A DNA stretch of 64,000 nt from Polyangium sp. y55x31. Its GTDB lineage: Bacteria > Myxococcota_A > Polyangia > Polyangiales > Polyangiaceae. The position numbers were made by a program, and so were the translations under genes. The stretch is taken from the NCBI RefSeq assembly GCF_029946505.1, contig NZ_JARZHG010000021.1, forward strand, positions 62,001 to 126,000, written 5' to 3'. Of this stretch, positions 30,498-39,282 are shown one piece after another (the stretch's first letter is position 1; every line of letters begins with the position of its first letter). Below the pieces are notes generated by a model. The model saw only the letters and a list, made by a program, of their open reading frames with translations, ran no database searches and was not told where the DNA came from.

Positions 30498-31292
30498 TCA
30501 GAAGCGCATCCGGCCTTCGATCACGAGCACGGCGCCGCCCGCGAGGAGGACGCGATCACCCGCGAGCGTACAGTCGAGCTCGCCCCCACGCGCGCTCACC
30601 TGCCGCGCCCGGAGTCGCGCGCGGCCGAGCGCGGAGGCCCAGAGAGGCACGAGCGTGCAATGGAGCGAACCCGTCACGGGATCCTCGGGGACGCCCTTCG
30701 CCGGCGCGAAGAAGCGCGACACGAAATCGACGTCCGCGTCGATTCCCGTGCCTTTTGCAGTGACGCCCACCGCGAACGTGTCGAGCGCCGCGATCTTCGC
30801 CATGTCGGGCCGGAGCGCGCGCACGTCCTCGGCGCTCTCGTAGACGGCCACGATGTCACGCGCGGCATGGGCCGCGATCGGCCGCTTGCCGAGCGCCTCG
30901 GCGAGCGCGTCCGTCACGTGCGCGGGCGCGGGCGGGCGCGCGGGCAGGTCGATCGAGAGCAGGCCCTCGGCGCGCCGCACGACGAGCTCACCGCTCCGCG
31001 TGTGGAACGAGACGAAAGGGAGGCTCGGCGAGAGGAGCTCGAGGACCACGTATCCCGCGGCGAGCGTGGCGTGGCCGCAGAGGTCGACCTCGACCGAGGG
31101 CGTGAACCAGCGCAGCTCGTGGCGATCGCCCTTCTGCACGATGAATGCGGTCTCCGAGAGGTTGTTCTCCGCGGCGATCGCCTGGAGCGTCTCGTCCGGG
31201 AGCCACGCGGAAAGAGGACAAACGGCCGCGGGGTTGCCGGCGAAGGGGCGGCGCGTGAAGGCGTCGATCTGGTAGAGCGGGATCTCGGTCAC
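30498..31292 (-). CDS. PhzF family isomerase/epimerase-like protein
   Basis: A 264-aa PhzF-fold protein (diaminopimelate epimerase superfamily). The start is GTG at 31292: GGAGG lies 6 nt upstream and the protein then begins VTEIPLYQIDAFT, as the family does. Longer in-frame starts (31319, 31379) have no such site. Family motifs GNPAAVC, NNLSETAFI (catalytic Glu), CGHATLAAGY and EDPVTGS are intact, so it is probably an active isomerase. The substrate is unknown; no phenazine genes are near. It diverges from the MgtC-like gene over 68 bp. Confidence 0.88.
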   Translation of the reverse strand: MTEIPLYQIDAFTRRPFAGNPAAVCPLSAWLPDETLQAIAAENNLSETAFIVQKGDRHELRWFTPSVEVDLCGHATLAAGYVVLELLSPSLPFVSFHTRSGELVVRRAEGLLSIDLPARPPAPAHVTDALAEALGKRPIAAHAARDIVAVYESAEDVRALRPDMAKIAALDTFAVGVTAKGTGIDADVDFVSRFFAPAKGVPEDPVTGSLHCTLVPLWASALGRARLRARQVSARGGELDCTLAGDRVLLAGGAVLVIEGRMRF

Positions 31293-31360
31293 GGGTTTCC
31301 TCCGATACGAGTTTACCATGGTACGTCGGATGGAACATCGTACGCTCGGAGGGGGGCGTG

Positions 31361-32710
31361 ATGACGTTCCAGGAGACATTGATATCGCTCGCCGTGGCCG
31401 TGGGCGCGGGGGGGCTCATCGGGGCGGAGCGGCAGCAGGCGCAAATCCTCGAGGTGCGGGCGCAAGAGGGGCGCGAGCGGCCCCAGGAGTTCGGCGGGAT
31501 CCGGACGTTCCCGCTCATCGCCTTGCTCGGCGCGCTCGGCGCGCTCGCTCGGCCCATCGTGGGGGCGTGGCTGCTCGGGATGCTGCTCTTCGGCGTGATC
31601 GCGTTCATGGCCGTCTCCCACCTGTGGAGCGGGGCCCGCGGCGAACTCGGCATTTCTTCGGAGATCGCGGGGCTCGTGACGTTCGTCCTCGGCGCAATCG
31701 CGGTGACGCCCGATCTCGTGCCCCATCCCGAACAACGATATCTGCTCGTGGCGAGCTCGGCGGTGGCGACGCTCGCGCTCCTCGCGCTGAAGCGACCGAT
31801 GCACCGCTTCGCCGGCCGCGTGTCCGCCGACGACGTGTACGCGACGGTGAAGTTCTTGATCCTCGCGCTCATCGTGCTGCCTGTCCTGCCAAACCGCACG
31901 TACGGGCCGCTCGACGTGCTGAATCCGTTCAAGATCGGCATGATGATCGTGCTCGTCGCGGGCATCAGCTTCGCCGGGTATCTCGCGACGCGGCTCGTGG
32001 GCCCGAATCGCGGGCTCTTGCTCACGGGGCTGCTCGGCGGGCTCGTGTCGTCGACGGCCGTCACCCTGACGTACGCGGGGCGGGTCAAGAAGGACCCGAA
32101 GATCGCCGCGGTTTGCGCGGTGGCGATCGCCGTCGCCTGCTCCGTGATGTTCCCCCGCATGATCACGGTCGTCGCCGTGGTGGATCGCCCGCTTTTGCCC
32201 CTGCTCACGCCGGCGCTCGGGACGATGGGCGGGGTGGGGCTCGCCTTGTCCCTGTTGCTTTATCATCGCTGGACACACGGGGCGCGGGCGGCGAAGGCGG
32301 CGCCCGGGTCGGCCGAGGACAAACGAACGGAGGAAGAGCTCAAGCTGCGAAATCCCTTCGAGCTCCGGCAGGCCGTGACGTTCGGGCTGATTTATGGCGT
32401 CGTGCTCTTCGTCGCCAAGGCCGCAAAGGTTTTTTTCGGGACCGGGGGGCTTTACGTGTCGAGCGTGCTCGCGGGGCTCATGGAGGTCGACGCGATCACG
32501 CTTTCCGTCGCCGAGATGCACCGCATGGGCCTGTCGGGGCCGGTGGCGGCGACGTCGATCACGCTCGCGGCCGTGACGAACACGATCGTGAAAGCGACGA
32601 TCGCCGTCGTGGTCGGAGGCGGCGCGCTCGGCAAGAGGGTCGGGGCGATCCTGGGAATCGCGCTGCTCGTGGGCGGAGGGGTGCTGCTCGTGGCGCGAGG
32701 GCTCGGCTGA
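31361..32710 (+). CDS. MgtC/SapB-DUF4010 family membrane protein
   Basis: A 449-aa membrane protein with an N-terminal MgtC/SapB domain (about residues 1-150, GAGGLIGAERQ and GGIRTFPLIALLGALG) and a C-terminal DUF4010 domain (about 175-445, GLLGGLVSSTAVTLTYA and the final VTNTIVKATIAVVVGG). About twelve helices in all. The ATG at 31361 lies 8 nt after GGAGG; an in-frame GTG at 31358 is too close. MgtC-like proteins affect Mg2+ homeostasis and ATP synthase in pathogens, but the function of the fused DUF4010 form is not known. Confidence 0.85.
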   Translation: MTFQETLISLAVAVGAGGLIGAERQQAQILEVRAQEGRERPQEFGGIRTFPLIALLGALGALARPIVGAWLLGMLLFGVIAFMAVSHLWSGARGELGISSEIAGLVTFVLGAIAVTPDLVPHPEQRYLLVASSAVATLALLALKRPMHRFAGRVSADDVYATVKFLILALIVLPVLPNRTYGPLDVLNPFKIGMMIVLVAGISFAGYLATRLVGPNRGLLLTGLLGGLVSSTAVTLTYAGRVKKDPKIAAVCAVAIAVACSVMFPRMITVVAVVDRPLLPLLTPALGTMGGVGLALSLLLYHRWTHGARAAKAAPGSAEDKRTEEELKLRNPFELRQAVTFGLIYGVVLFVAKAAKVFFGTGGLYVSSVLAGLMEVDAITLSVAEMHRMGLSGPVAATSITLAAVTNTIVKATIAVVVGGGALGKRVGAILGIALLVGGGVLLVARGLG

Positions 32711-32776
32711 GGTCGGCTTCAAGCCCCGCCGAAGGCCGGGCGCTCCGCGGGCGCCTGCTCGATCGAACGTACGAGG

Positions 32777-34339
32777 TCAAAGGGTCGACGGTGAGGGGCG
32801 CTTGTCGAGCACCATGACCACGTCGGCCCCCGGGAGGGTGACCTCCAGGCCGGTTTGTCCGACATGCACCACGCCCCCGAACGATTGTCCTGTGTCGAGG
32901 TCGATGGTCGTGCGATCGTAGTCGCCTTCGTCGAGGCGAGCGCCGAGGATACGAACGGCCCCCGGGGAAGCGGCCGTGATCCGGATCATCAACCAGGTTC
33001 GCTCCGCGAGCGCGAACGCGCGCGACGGCGGAATCACGACGACGGTTCGCTCCTCGGCGCGAGGATGAAGGACCAGGCGGCTCGCGTCGAGCACCTTCGC
33101 CGCGGTGCGGAATTCGCCGTAGAGGTCGTTTTTTTCGACGAGATCCCAGTACCAGAACATGGGCGTGCCGGCCTGATTGCGGAGCATGCCGGCATAGGTG
33201 GCGTCGCGGACGAAGGCCCGCAGGTTCACGCGGTCGGGGTGTGATGGGCCGATCTCGCCAAAAAAAGCCGGCGCGCGGGTCGGGAGCCAGCCGAGGCGGG
33301 CGAAGAGCGTGACGGCGTCCGTGTAGAGGTGAGGTTGAAGGAAATCCATGGTGCGCCACGTCGACGGCGGCGCGAGGAGCGCGCTCGTGGTCACCGGATG
33401 GCCGTAGGGATCGAGCGATCGGATGAATTGCGCCATTTCCTCGTGCCAGGCCGTGATGTCCGAAAATCGCCCGGCGAACGAGGCGTCCGTCCACTCGACC
33501 TCGTTCCAGAGCTCCCAGGCGAAGAGGGACGGTGAATGCGAGAAACGGGCGACGGCGTGGCGGAGCCACATCTTCATGCGCCGCTTCGCCTCGGCGTCCG
33601 TGAAGACGTCCGCCGCGTCCGTCAAAAAGCCGCCGCGGGCCGCATTCCAGGGATGATCGGGCCAGTTTGGGTTGACGCGGGTGCTGAAGGCGCCGTGGTT
33701 GAAGAGGACCATTTGCATGGAGATGCCGGCTTTTTCACAAGCCTCGAAGAGGGCATCCCATTTGGCGAGCGCCGGCTGCCAGAGGCGATCGCGCGGCGCC
33801 GCCGGGTCGTCCACGGGCCAGAAGGGGTTTTTCCCGTCCCAGGAGCTCGCCCAGATGCGCGTCCACTGGATCCCGGCCGCGCCCATGCGCGCGAGCTGCT
33901 CGGCCATGGGCGGCATGTCGGGCATCTGCCAGCCCAGGTTGAAGCCGAGCGGATAATACGGGGTGCCGTCGTCCCATACGAAACGGTTCGCATTGCGCGC
34001 GTCGATGCGGAGAAAGCCGCGCGGCAAGCGGTCGTCCAGACGAACGTCCCCGCTCCGGGCCTCGATGGACTGGAGGACACCATTACGAAAGAGGAACGGC
34101 CGATACGATCCGGGCCTCGGCGCGACGAGGACGGCCTCGTAGCCGGACGTCCCGTCCGGGTAGGCGATACGCTCGAATCGCTCGCCGTTCGCGGAGGCGA
34201 AGACGACGCGGACGTCGTTTTCTTCGGGGTCGTAAGGATTGCCCGGGAAATCGGCCTCGAAACGCGCGATGGCGGGGCCGTACCACGTCGTGGGGAGATC
34301 GACGACGGGATCGGCGAGGGCGGGCGGCGCGGGGACCAT
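32777..34339 (-). CDS. DUF5060/GH5-like glycoside hydrolase
   Basis: A 520-aa putative glycosidase. An N-terminal beta domain resembling DUF5060 (about residues 10-112) precedes a TIM-barrel of GH5/GH-A type (about 115-430). The acid/base Glu is probably E280 (WELWNEVEW) and the nucleophile E362 (FFGEIG), with H337 in QPHLYTD. A C-terminal beta domain of about 80 residues ends the protein. No full signal peptide is visible, although ALA at residues 7-9 looks like the end of one, so the true start may be misjudged. It lies 57 bp downstream of a DUF1592 protein with a carbohydrate-binding module, which hints at joint polysaccharide handling. Confidence 0.82.
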   Translation of the reverse strand: MVPAPPALADPVVDLPTTWYGPAIARFEADFPGNPYDPEENDVRVVFASANGERFERIAYPDGTSGYEAVLVAPRPGSYRPFLFRNGVLQSIEARSGDVRLDDRLPRGFLRIDARNANRFVWDDGTPYYPLGFNLGWQMPDMPPMAEQLARMGAAGIQWTRIWASSWDGKNPFWPVDDPAAPRDRLWQPALAKWDALFEACEKAGISMQMVLFNHGAFSTRVNPNWPDHPWNAARGGFLTDAADVFTDAEAKRRMKMWLRHAVARFSHSPSLFAWELWNEVEWTDASFAGRFSDITAWHEEMAQFIRSLDPYGHPVTTSALLAPPSTWRTMDFLQPHLYTDAVTLFARLGWLPTRAPAFFGEIGPSHPDRVNLRAFVRDATYAGMLRNQAGTPMFWYWDLVEKNDLYGEFRTAAKVLDASRLVLHPRAEERTVVVIPPSRAFALAERTWLMIRITAASPGAVRILGARLDEGDYDRTTIDLDTGQSFGGVVHVGQTGLEVTLPGADVVMVLDKRPSPSTL

Positions 34340-34396
34340 GGTCTCCCGCGAACCGTAGGGCCCGCCCGTCCGGATCGAAAGTCGGCCTTGTCTCGT

Positions 34397-36769
34397 TCAG
34401 CGATTCGCGACGAAGCCGAAGCTCGTGGCCATGCCCGGCGCGATGGTGGCATTGTGGTCGGCGCCGACGAAGTGGGTCGTGCCGTCCGTCACCGTGTAGC
34501 TCGCATTCCAGATATTGGCGATCTCGCCGTCGACCTGCATCGGGATGGACCAGGTGAGCGGCTCTTTCCCGATGTTCGTGACCTGGACCGTGAGCTGATA
34601 CCCGCTGCCCCAATCGCTGTCGACGGTGGTCGCAACGACGTACGGGAGCGTGGGGCCGGGATCGCCGCCGCCCGCACCCGCGCCGCCGGAGCCGGTGGGA
34701 TCACCGCCGCCCGCGCCGCCGGCGCCGGAGCCGCCCGCGCCCGTGGGATTGCCGCCGGGCTCCGGGGGATCCGCGACACGCTCGGTGAAATGCGAGGTGC
34801 GGGTGAGCGCGACGAGCAGGTCGAGGACGCGGAGGTTTCCTTTCTGGAACTCGTCGGCGACCTGGCTCGAGAGGCAAGCGAGCCGGCCCTCGTCGAGCTG
34901 TCCGTACGCATAACGGAGCCACGAGCGTGCATAACAACCCTGCGCGTCGGGGCTGTCCGCGAGGACGCCCGCGAGCTCGGGGACGCCCACGAACGAGCCC
35001 GACGTGGACGGGGCCGAGAGGATCTCGCCGGAGGCGTCGATCGGCAGGCCATTCTCGTCGGCGCGATACCGGCCGATGCCGTCGAAATGCTCGAAGGCAA
35101 AGCCGATGGGGTCGACGAGGTCGTGGCAGCTCCTGCAGAGCGCGACGGTGGTATGTGCCGCGTAGCGCTCGCGGGTGCTCTTCGTCGGATCGATGGGCGG
35201 CGGCTCGGCGACGACGCCGGGCGGCGGCGGCGGCAAGGGCTGGCAAAGCAGGCGCTCGCGGACGAGCTTGCCGCGATGCACGGGCGAGGAGCCGGCCGGC
35301 TTTCCGTGCGTGGCGAGGACGCTGCCGTGCGTGAGGATGCCGGCGCGGCCGGAGCCCTCGAGCTCGACCATGCCGAAATCGTTTTCGCCCCCGGCGCCCG
35401 CGGGCGCGGGCAAACCGTAATAAGCCGCGAGCTTCGGGCTCACGAAGGTGTAGGGGGCGTCGAGCAGCTCCGCGACCGTGCCTTCGCCGTTGCGGATGAC
35501 GTGCCGCACGAAACGGCGCGTCTCCTCGATCATGGCGGCGCGGATCTCGGCGTTCCATTCGGGGTAGGTGGCGGCGTCCTTGGGCGCGGCGTCGAGCCTG
35601 TCGAGCTCGAGCCAGGCAATGGCGAACCGCTCGAGGATCTCGTCGCTGCGAGGATCCTGGAGGAGGCGCTTGGCCTGGGCCTCGATCTGCTCCGGCGTGC
35701 CGAGCGCATTCGCGTCGGCGGCGGCGAAGAGCTCGTCGTCGGGCATCGTGCCCCAGAGCATGTAGGAGAGCTCGGTGGCGATCTCGTGGGGGGTCAAACG
35801 AACGCGGCCACCCTCGCTGGCGACGGATTCATCGCCGAGCTCGGTGCGATAGAGGAAATGCGGCGACTGGAGCATGGCCGTGATGACGGCCTCGATGCCC
35901 TCGTTGAAGCCCTCCTTGGCCGCGATCGTCTGGTAGAGCGCGACGTAACGCTGGGCGTCGTCCGCGCTGAGCGGGCGGCGGAAGGCGCGCTTGCCGAACG
36001 TCTCGACGAACGTCTTCGCGCACGCCTCGGGGCCGTCGGCGACGGGGTCGCACGGCAGGATGCTCGACGGGTTCGTCAGGGCGATCGTGGCGATCTCCTC
36101 GGCGGCGCGGCGGACCTGGTCGGCGAAGAGCGGGCTCACGCGGAGCGCGTCTTCGTTGTTGTCGAAGCCGCCGATGACGATGTCGGGGACGAAGGAGGCG
36201 CCCCATTGCGAGTCGATGCCGAAGAGCTCCTGGATCGTGGCGTCGTATTCGCGGCGGGTGAGGCGGCGGAGGACACGGGGCCCCGGCTGCACGGTGGTGC
36301 AAGCGGCGGAGGGCGCGGCGCAGCCTTCGCCGCGGGTCGTGCGCGTGACGAAGAGGTTCAGCGTCGCATACTCGGGGCTGCCCATCTCGAAGATGGTGCC
36401 GCCGGGGTGGCCATTCGGGTGCTGGCCCGAGGGGCGCGAGAGGAGGACGGAGAGGCCTCCCACCTGATCGACGGCGAGCGCGCGGGCGACCTCGAGGTTC
36501 TTTTCGAGCGCGTCCGGCTCGCTCCGCGGCGTGAGGACGAGGCGGCTGCCCGCGGCCATACCCGTCGCGCTGTGGCAGACGAAGCATTTCTTTTCGAGCA
36601 GCGGCTGATAGATGTTGTTCTCGAAGAACGCGAGGTCGTCCGGACAACCGACGACGCCCGGCGCCCCTTCTTTTTCGTCTTCCCCGCCGAGACAGCCGGC
36701 AAAGGCAGCCGTGAGGGCGAGGGCGCCCGTGATCCGGATCGAATTCGAGCGAAGGACAGTGCGCAGCAT
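34397..36769 (-). CDS. DUF1592/DUF1588 cytochrome-like lipoprotein fused to a CBM2 module
   Basis: A 790-aa exported protein. The ATG at 36769 follows GGGAG by 8 nt (another at 36775 is closer than ideal). The lipobox is AFAG-C26. C62-FVC-H66 is a haem c motif, followed by DUF1587 (RRLTRREYDATIQELFG), DUF1595, DUF1592 (ATELSYMLWGTMPDDELF), DUF1588 with CRSCHDLVDPIGFAFEHFD, and DUF1585. A Gly-rich linker leads to about 95 C-terminal residues matching a CBM2 fold (DWGSGYQLTVQVTNIG, WSI, IWNASY, HNATIAPGMATSFGF). DUF1592 proteins pair with DUF1552 proteins, as here. The CBM2 fusion suggests a cellulose- or chitin-bound redox protein. Confidence 0.88.
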   Translation of the reverse strand: MLRTVLRSNSIRITGALALTAAFAGCLGGEDEKEGAPGVVGCPDDLAFFENNIYQPLLEKKCFVCHSATGMAAGSRLVLTPRSEPDALEKNLEVARALAVDQVGGLSVLLSRPSGQHPNGHPGGTIFEMGSPEYATLNLFVTRTTRGEGCAAPSAACTTVQPGPRVLRRLTRREYDATIQELFGIDSQWGASFVPDIVIGGFDNNEDALRVSPLFADQVRRAAEEIATIALTNPSSILPCDPVADGPEACAKTFVETFGKRAFRRPLSADDAQRYVALYQTIAAKEGFNEGIEAVITAMLQSPHFLYRTELGDESVASEGGRVRLTPHEIATELSYMLWGTMPDDELFAAADANALGTPEQIEAQAKRLLQDPRSDEILERFAIAWLELDRLDAAPKDAATYPEWNAEIRAAMIEETRRFVRHVIRNGEGTVAELLDAPYTFVSPKLAAYYGLPAPAGAGGENDFGMVELEGSGRAGILTHGSVLATHGKPAGSSPVHRGKLVRERLLCQPLPPPPPGVVAEPPPIDPTKSTRERYAAHTTVALCRSCHDLVDPIGFAFEHFDGIGRYRADENGLPIDASGEILSAPSTSGSFVGVPELAGVLADSPDAQGCYARSWLRYAYGQLDEGRLACLSSQVADEFQKGNLRVLDLLVALTRTSHFTERVADPPEPGGNPTGAGGSGAGGAGGGDPTGSGGAGAGGGDPGPTLPYVVATTVDSDWGSGYQLTVQVTNIGKEPLTWSIPMQVDGEIANIWNASYTVTDGTTHFVGADHNATIAPGMATSFGFVANR

Positions 36770-36801
36770 GGCCATGGCTCCCACGTTTCTGAAAAAAGGT
36801 T

Positions 36802-38079
36802 TCACGCGAAGAGCTCCGGCAGGGGACCCGAGCCTTTTGCCGGATCGCCGAAGGTCTTGTTGTCGAGGCCGAGGGCCTGGCAGACGGAGACGAGGAGGCG
36901 GTTGTGCGGCGCGCCGCCGAAGTTCAGATACCGGCCCGTATTGAGGCCGCCGCCGCCCGCGAGGACGAACGGGACGGACTTGCAATCGTGCAGGCGGCTG
37001 TCGCCGAGCTCCTTGCACCAGAGGACCACGGTGGAATCGAGGAGCATGCCGCCCTGCGGATCGGCCGTGGTGGAGAGGCGTTCGAGGAGGTAGGCGAATT
37101 GCTCGGCATACCAGCGCTCGGTGGCGATGAATTCGGAGACGCCCTTCGTGTTGCTGTCGTCGCTGTGGGAGAGGCCATGGTGCCCCTCGGCGACGCCGAG
37201 CCAGCTCATGACGACGGGGCCGACGGTGTGGTTCCATTGCACGGAGGCGACTCGCGTCATGTCGCAGGCGAGCGCGAGGACGAGCAGATCCATCTGGGAT
37301 TTGCCGATCGTGGGGAACGCGTCGTTGTCGTAGGTGCCGACGGCGGGCGGGGCCGCGGGCGGGGCGCAGAGCGGGCCTTCGAGGCCGGCTTCGAGTTTTT
37401 TCAACGATTCGAGGTGCTCGTCGAGCTTTTCGCGCTCCTGCGAGCCGACACGGCCGCGCAAGGTGCCGAGCTCGCCGCGGAGCAGGTCGAGGATGCTCTT
37501 CTTGCGCGCGAGGGCCGCGTCGAGCTCCCCCGGGCCGCCGACGGCGTCGCCGAACATGCGGGTATAGACGCTCTTGGGGCTGTCGTCCGGCGGGACGAAC
37601 TGGCCGGGGCCCGCATAAGAGATGCGGGTCTGGATGCCGCCGCCCCAGGCGCTCGTCTGGACGCCGAGCTCGAGGGAGGAAAATCGATCCTCCTGGCCGA
37701 TGCGAGAGGCGACGTATTGATCGAGGCTCTTGCCCGCGGTCTCCGTGCCGACGGTGCCGCCGCCGGTGAGCATGGCGCCCATGCCGGCTTCGTGGTTGTC
37801 GACGCCGTGGAAATCGAGGCCGTCGCACACGATGATGCGGCTCTTGTGCGCGGCGAGCGGCTCGAGGATGCTGCCCGCGGGGAAGGAGAAGTTCGCCCCG
37901 CTGCCGCTCGGGCGCCAGTGCTTGTGAATGGTGCCGTTTGGCGAGAAGAACACGACGAGGCGGCGGGCCGGCGTCGCATTTTCGGCGCGGATGTCACGCG
38001 AGAGGAGGCCGAGGACGGGGGCGGCGACGAGGGCCGCGCCCATGCCCGAGAGGAAGCGTCGACGGTTCCAGTGCTTCAT
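36802..38079 (-). CDS. DUF1552 protein with Tat signal
   Basis: A 425-aa periplasmic or surface protein of family DUF1552. The ATG at 38079 gives MKHWNRRRFLSG, a twin-arginine signal followed by a hydrophobic segment. Family segments include RLVVFFSPNGTIHKHWRP, a CDGLDFHGVDNHEAG-type strand, HTGVGP-like WNHTVGPVVMSWLG, the EGHHGLSHSDD site and LWCKELGDSRLHDCKSVPFVLAGG. The family resembles DUF1501/alkaline-phosphatase-like proteins and is always found beside DUF1592/1588 proteins; its reaction is unknown. Tat export suggests a folded, cofactor-bearing protein. The partner gene begins 32 bp downstream. Confidence 0.88.
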   Translation of the reverse strand: MKHWNRRRFLSGMGAALVAAPVLGLLSRDIRAENATPARRLVVFFSPNGTIHKHWRPSGSGANFSFPAGSILEPLAAHKSRIIVCDGLDFHGVDNHEAGMGAMLTGGGTVGTETAGKSLDQYVASRIGQEDRFSSLELGVQTSAWGGGIQTRISYAGPGQFVPPDDSPKSVYTRMFGDAVGGPGELDAALARKKSILDLLRGELGTLRGRVGSQEREKLDEHLESLKKLEAGLEGPLCAPPAAPPAVGTYDNDAFPTIGKSQMDLLVLALACDMTRVASVQWNHTVGPVVMSWLGVAEGHHGLSHSDDSNTKGVSEFIATERWYAEQFAYLLERLSTTADPQGGMLLDSTVVLWCKELGDSRLHDCKSVPFVLAGGGGLNTGRYLNFGGAPHNRLLVSVCQALGLDNKTFGDPAKGSGPLPELFA

Positions 38080-38171
38080 GCCCCAGCCGCATCGCAACGG
38101 GCATGCCGGGGCGCAGGATCAGGAAATCGGCCGGAAAGAGAGGGGCGAGGCGAGGGGGATGATCGAACCGT

Positions 38172-39101
38172 TCACGGGGGGGTGATCGGGGCCATCACTC
38201 TGGCGCGGGAGGATCGCTCGAACGGGAGGGTGCCGCCGAAGAAGGCCGCGGCGCCGCCGGGGAGGGGCGTGATGGCAAAGGCGGTCGTGGGGGTTTGTCC
38301 GGGCGGAGCCTGGGGGCGGGTGAGCCAGAGGAATGTCGCGACACCCAGGGAGACGACGGACACGCCGAGGGAGACGTTGGCGAGGATGAGCTTGGTGCGC
38401 ACGGGATCGACGAGGTCGACCGTACAGCGCGGCGCGCAGGTCGTGTCGAGGTGGTCGTAATCGCTCTTCGCGCTCACGGCGAGGCCGGTGAATGCCGCAG
38501 CGCCCGCGAGGGCCACGCCGCCGAGGACGAGGGGCGCGAGGGGAAGGGGGCGCGGCGGAGGCGCGGCGGGCGCGGGGGATTTCGGCGCAGGAGGCGCGGG
38601 AGCCGCGAATCGGACGGAGAGGCGGCGGCGGCGTTCGCCTTCGCGGAGGACGATTCGCTCCTCGACGGCAGGGGCGCCGGGCCACTCGTAGCGGAGGCGG
38701 TGCTCGCCGGGATCGAGGGGGATCGCCTTGCCGTCGAGGGACGAGGCGAGCTCGCGTTCGCCTTCGAGGACGCGGACGTCAGTGAGGTCCTGGCCCTCGG
38801 GGCCGCGGGCATCGAGGACGATGGAGGGGGTGCGCTCGTCGAGGTCGGCGAGCCAGTCGGCGCAGTCCTTGCGGACGATGGGCGGACAAGCTTCCGCGGC
38901 GCAAGCGAGGAAGCGCTCGCGCGCGGCGAGGAGCTTGCCCTGGTCGCGTAACTCCTGGCCCTGCTCGGAGGCGTCGGCGCAAGCCTGTTTTTGCTCGGCG
39001 GAGGACTCCGGAGGCGCGGCCGCCGCGGCGCGCGGGCAGGCCCCGACGAGGCCCGCGAGGGCAAAGGGAAGGAGGCAAAGGGGCGCTTGGGAGAGACGCA
39101 T
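38172..39101 (-). CDS. Exported PEGA-like protein with two C-terminal membrane helices
   Basis: A 309-aa protein with a signal peptide (LCLLPFALAGLVGACPRAAAA). A helical N-terminal part follows (ACADASEQGQELRDQGKLLAARERFLAC, a common myxobacterial motif), then a PEGA-like beta domain (about residues 90-165: DVRVLEGERELASSLDGKAIPLDPGEHRLRYEW), a Pro/Ala linker and two membrane helices around 185-210 and 235-262. Such proteins are frequent in Polyangiales, often near kinases. No function is assigned. The gene diverges from the methyltransferase at 39283. Confidence 0.7.
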   Translation of the reverse strand: MRLSQAPLCLLPFALAGLVGACPRAAAAAPPESSAEQKQACADASEQGQELRDQGKLLAARERFLACAAEACPPIVRKDCADWLADLDERTPSIVLDARGPEGQDLTDVRVLEGERELASSLDGKAIPLDPGEHRLRYEWPGAPAVEERIVLREGERRRRLSVRFAAPAPPAPKSPAPAAPPPRPLPLAPLVLGGVALAGAAAFTGLAVSAKSDYDHLDTTCAPRCTVDLVDPVRTKLILANVSLGVSVVSLGVATFLWLTRPQAPPGQTPTTAFAITPLPGGAAAFFGGTLPFERSSRARVMAPITPP

Positions 39102-39191
39102 GGCGCTGGGGCGGCGACGCCGGAGCCTTCTTTCCTACCGCTCGTGCTCGCCGGCGTCGAGCCTTCCGAAAGGCGCGCCACGCGAAGAGGT

Positions 39192-39211
39192 CGCGCACGA
39201 AAGCGTGCGCG
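39192..39211. repeat. 8-bp inverted repeat with 4-nt loop in the divergent region
   Basis: CGCGCACG and CGTGCGCG flank AAAG, a perfect 8-bp hairpin in the 181-bp region between the PEGA-like and methyltransferase genes. It sits 90 bp upstream of 39101 and 72 bp upstream of 39283. It could be an operator. In GC-rich DNA a chance origin is also possible. Confidence 0.3.
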
Positions 39212-39282
39212 CAAAACCTTGCCGACGAGCAGGCGCCGCCACATGGAGAGGGGACCAACCCGAGACACCGAGGAGGCGTGTG

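Noticed and set aside
31314-31323. TACCATGGTA palindrome in the phzF/mgtC divergent region
   Set aside because: Only 10 bp around an NcoI-type core and partly over an unused ATG; too short to call an operator.
33536-37093. 1185-codon + strand open frame
   Set aside because: It lies opposite the GH5 and DUF1592 genes, is Arg/Gly/Ala-rich without domains, and reflects the GC-rich third positions of the real genes.
36770-37828. N-terminal extension of the DUF1592 gene
   Set aside because: The extension overlaps the DUF1552 gene in another frame and lacks a signal peptide; the lipobox appears only with the start near 36769.
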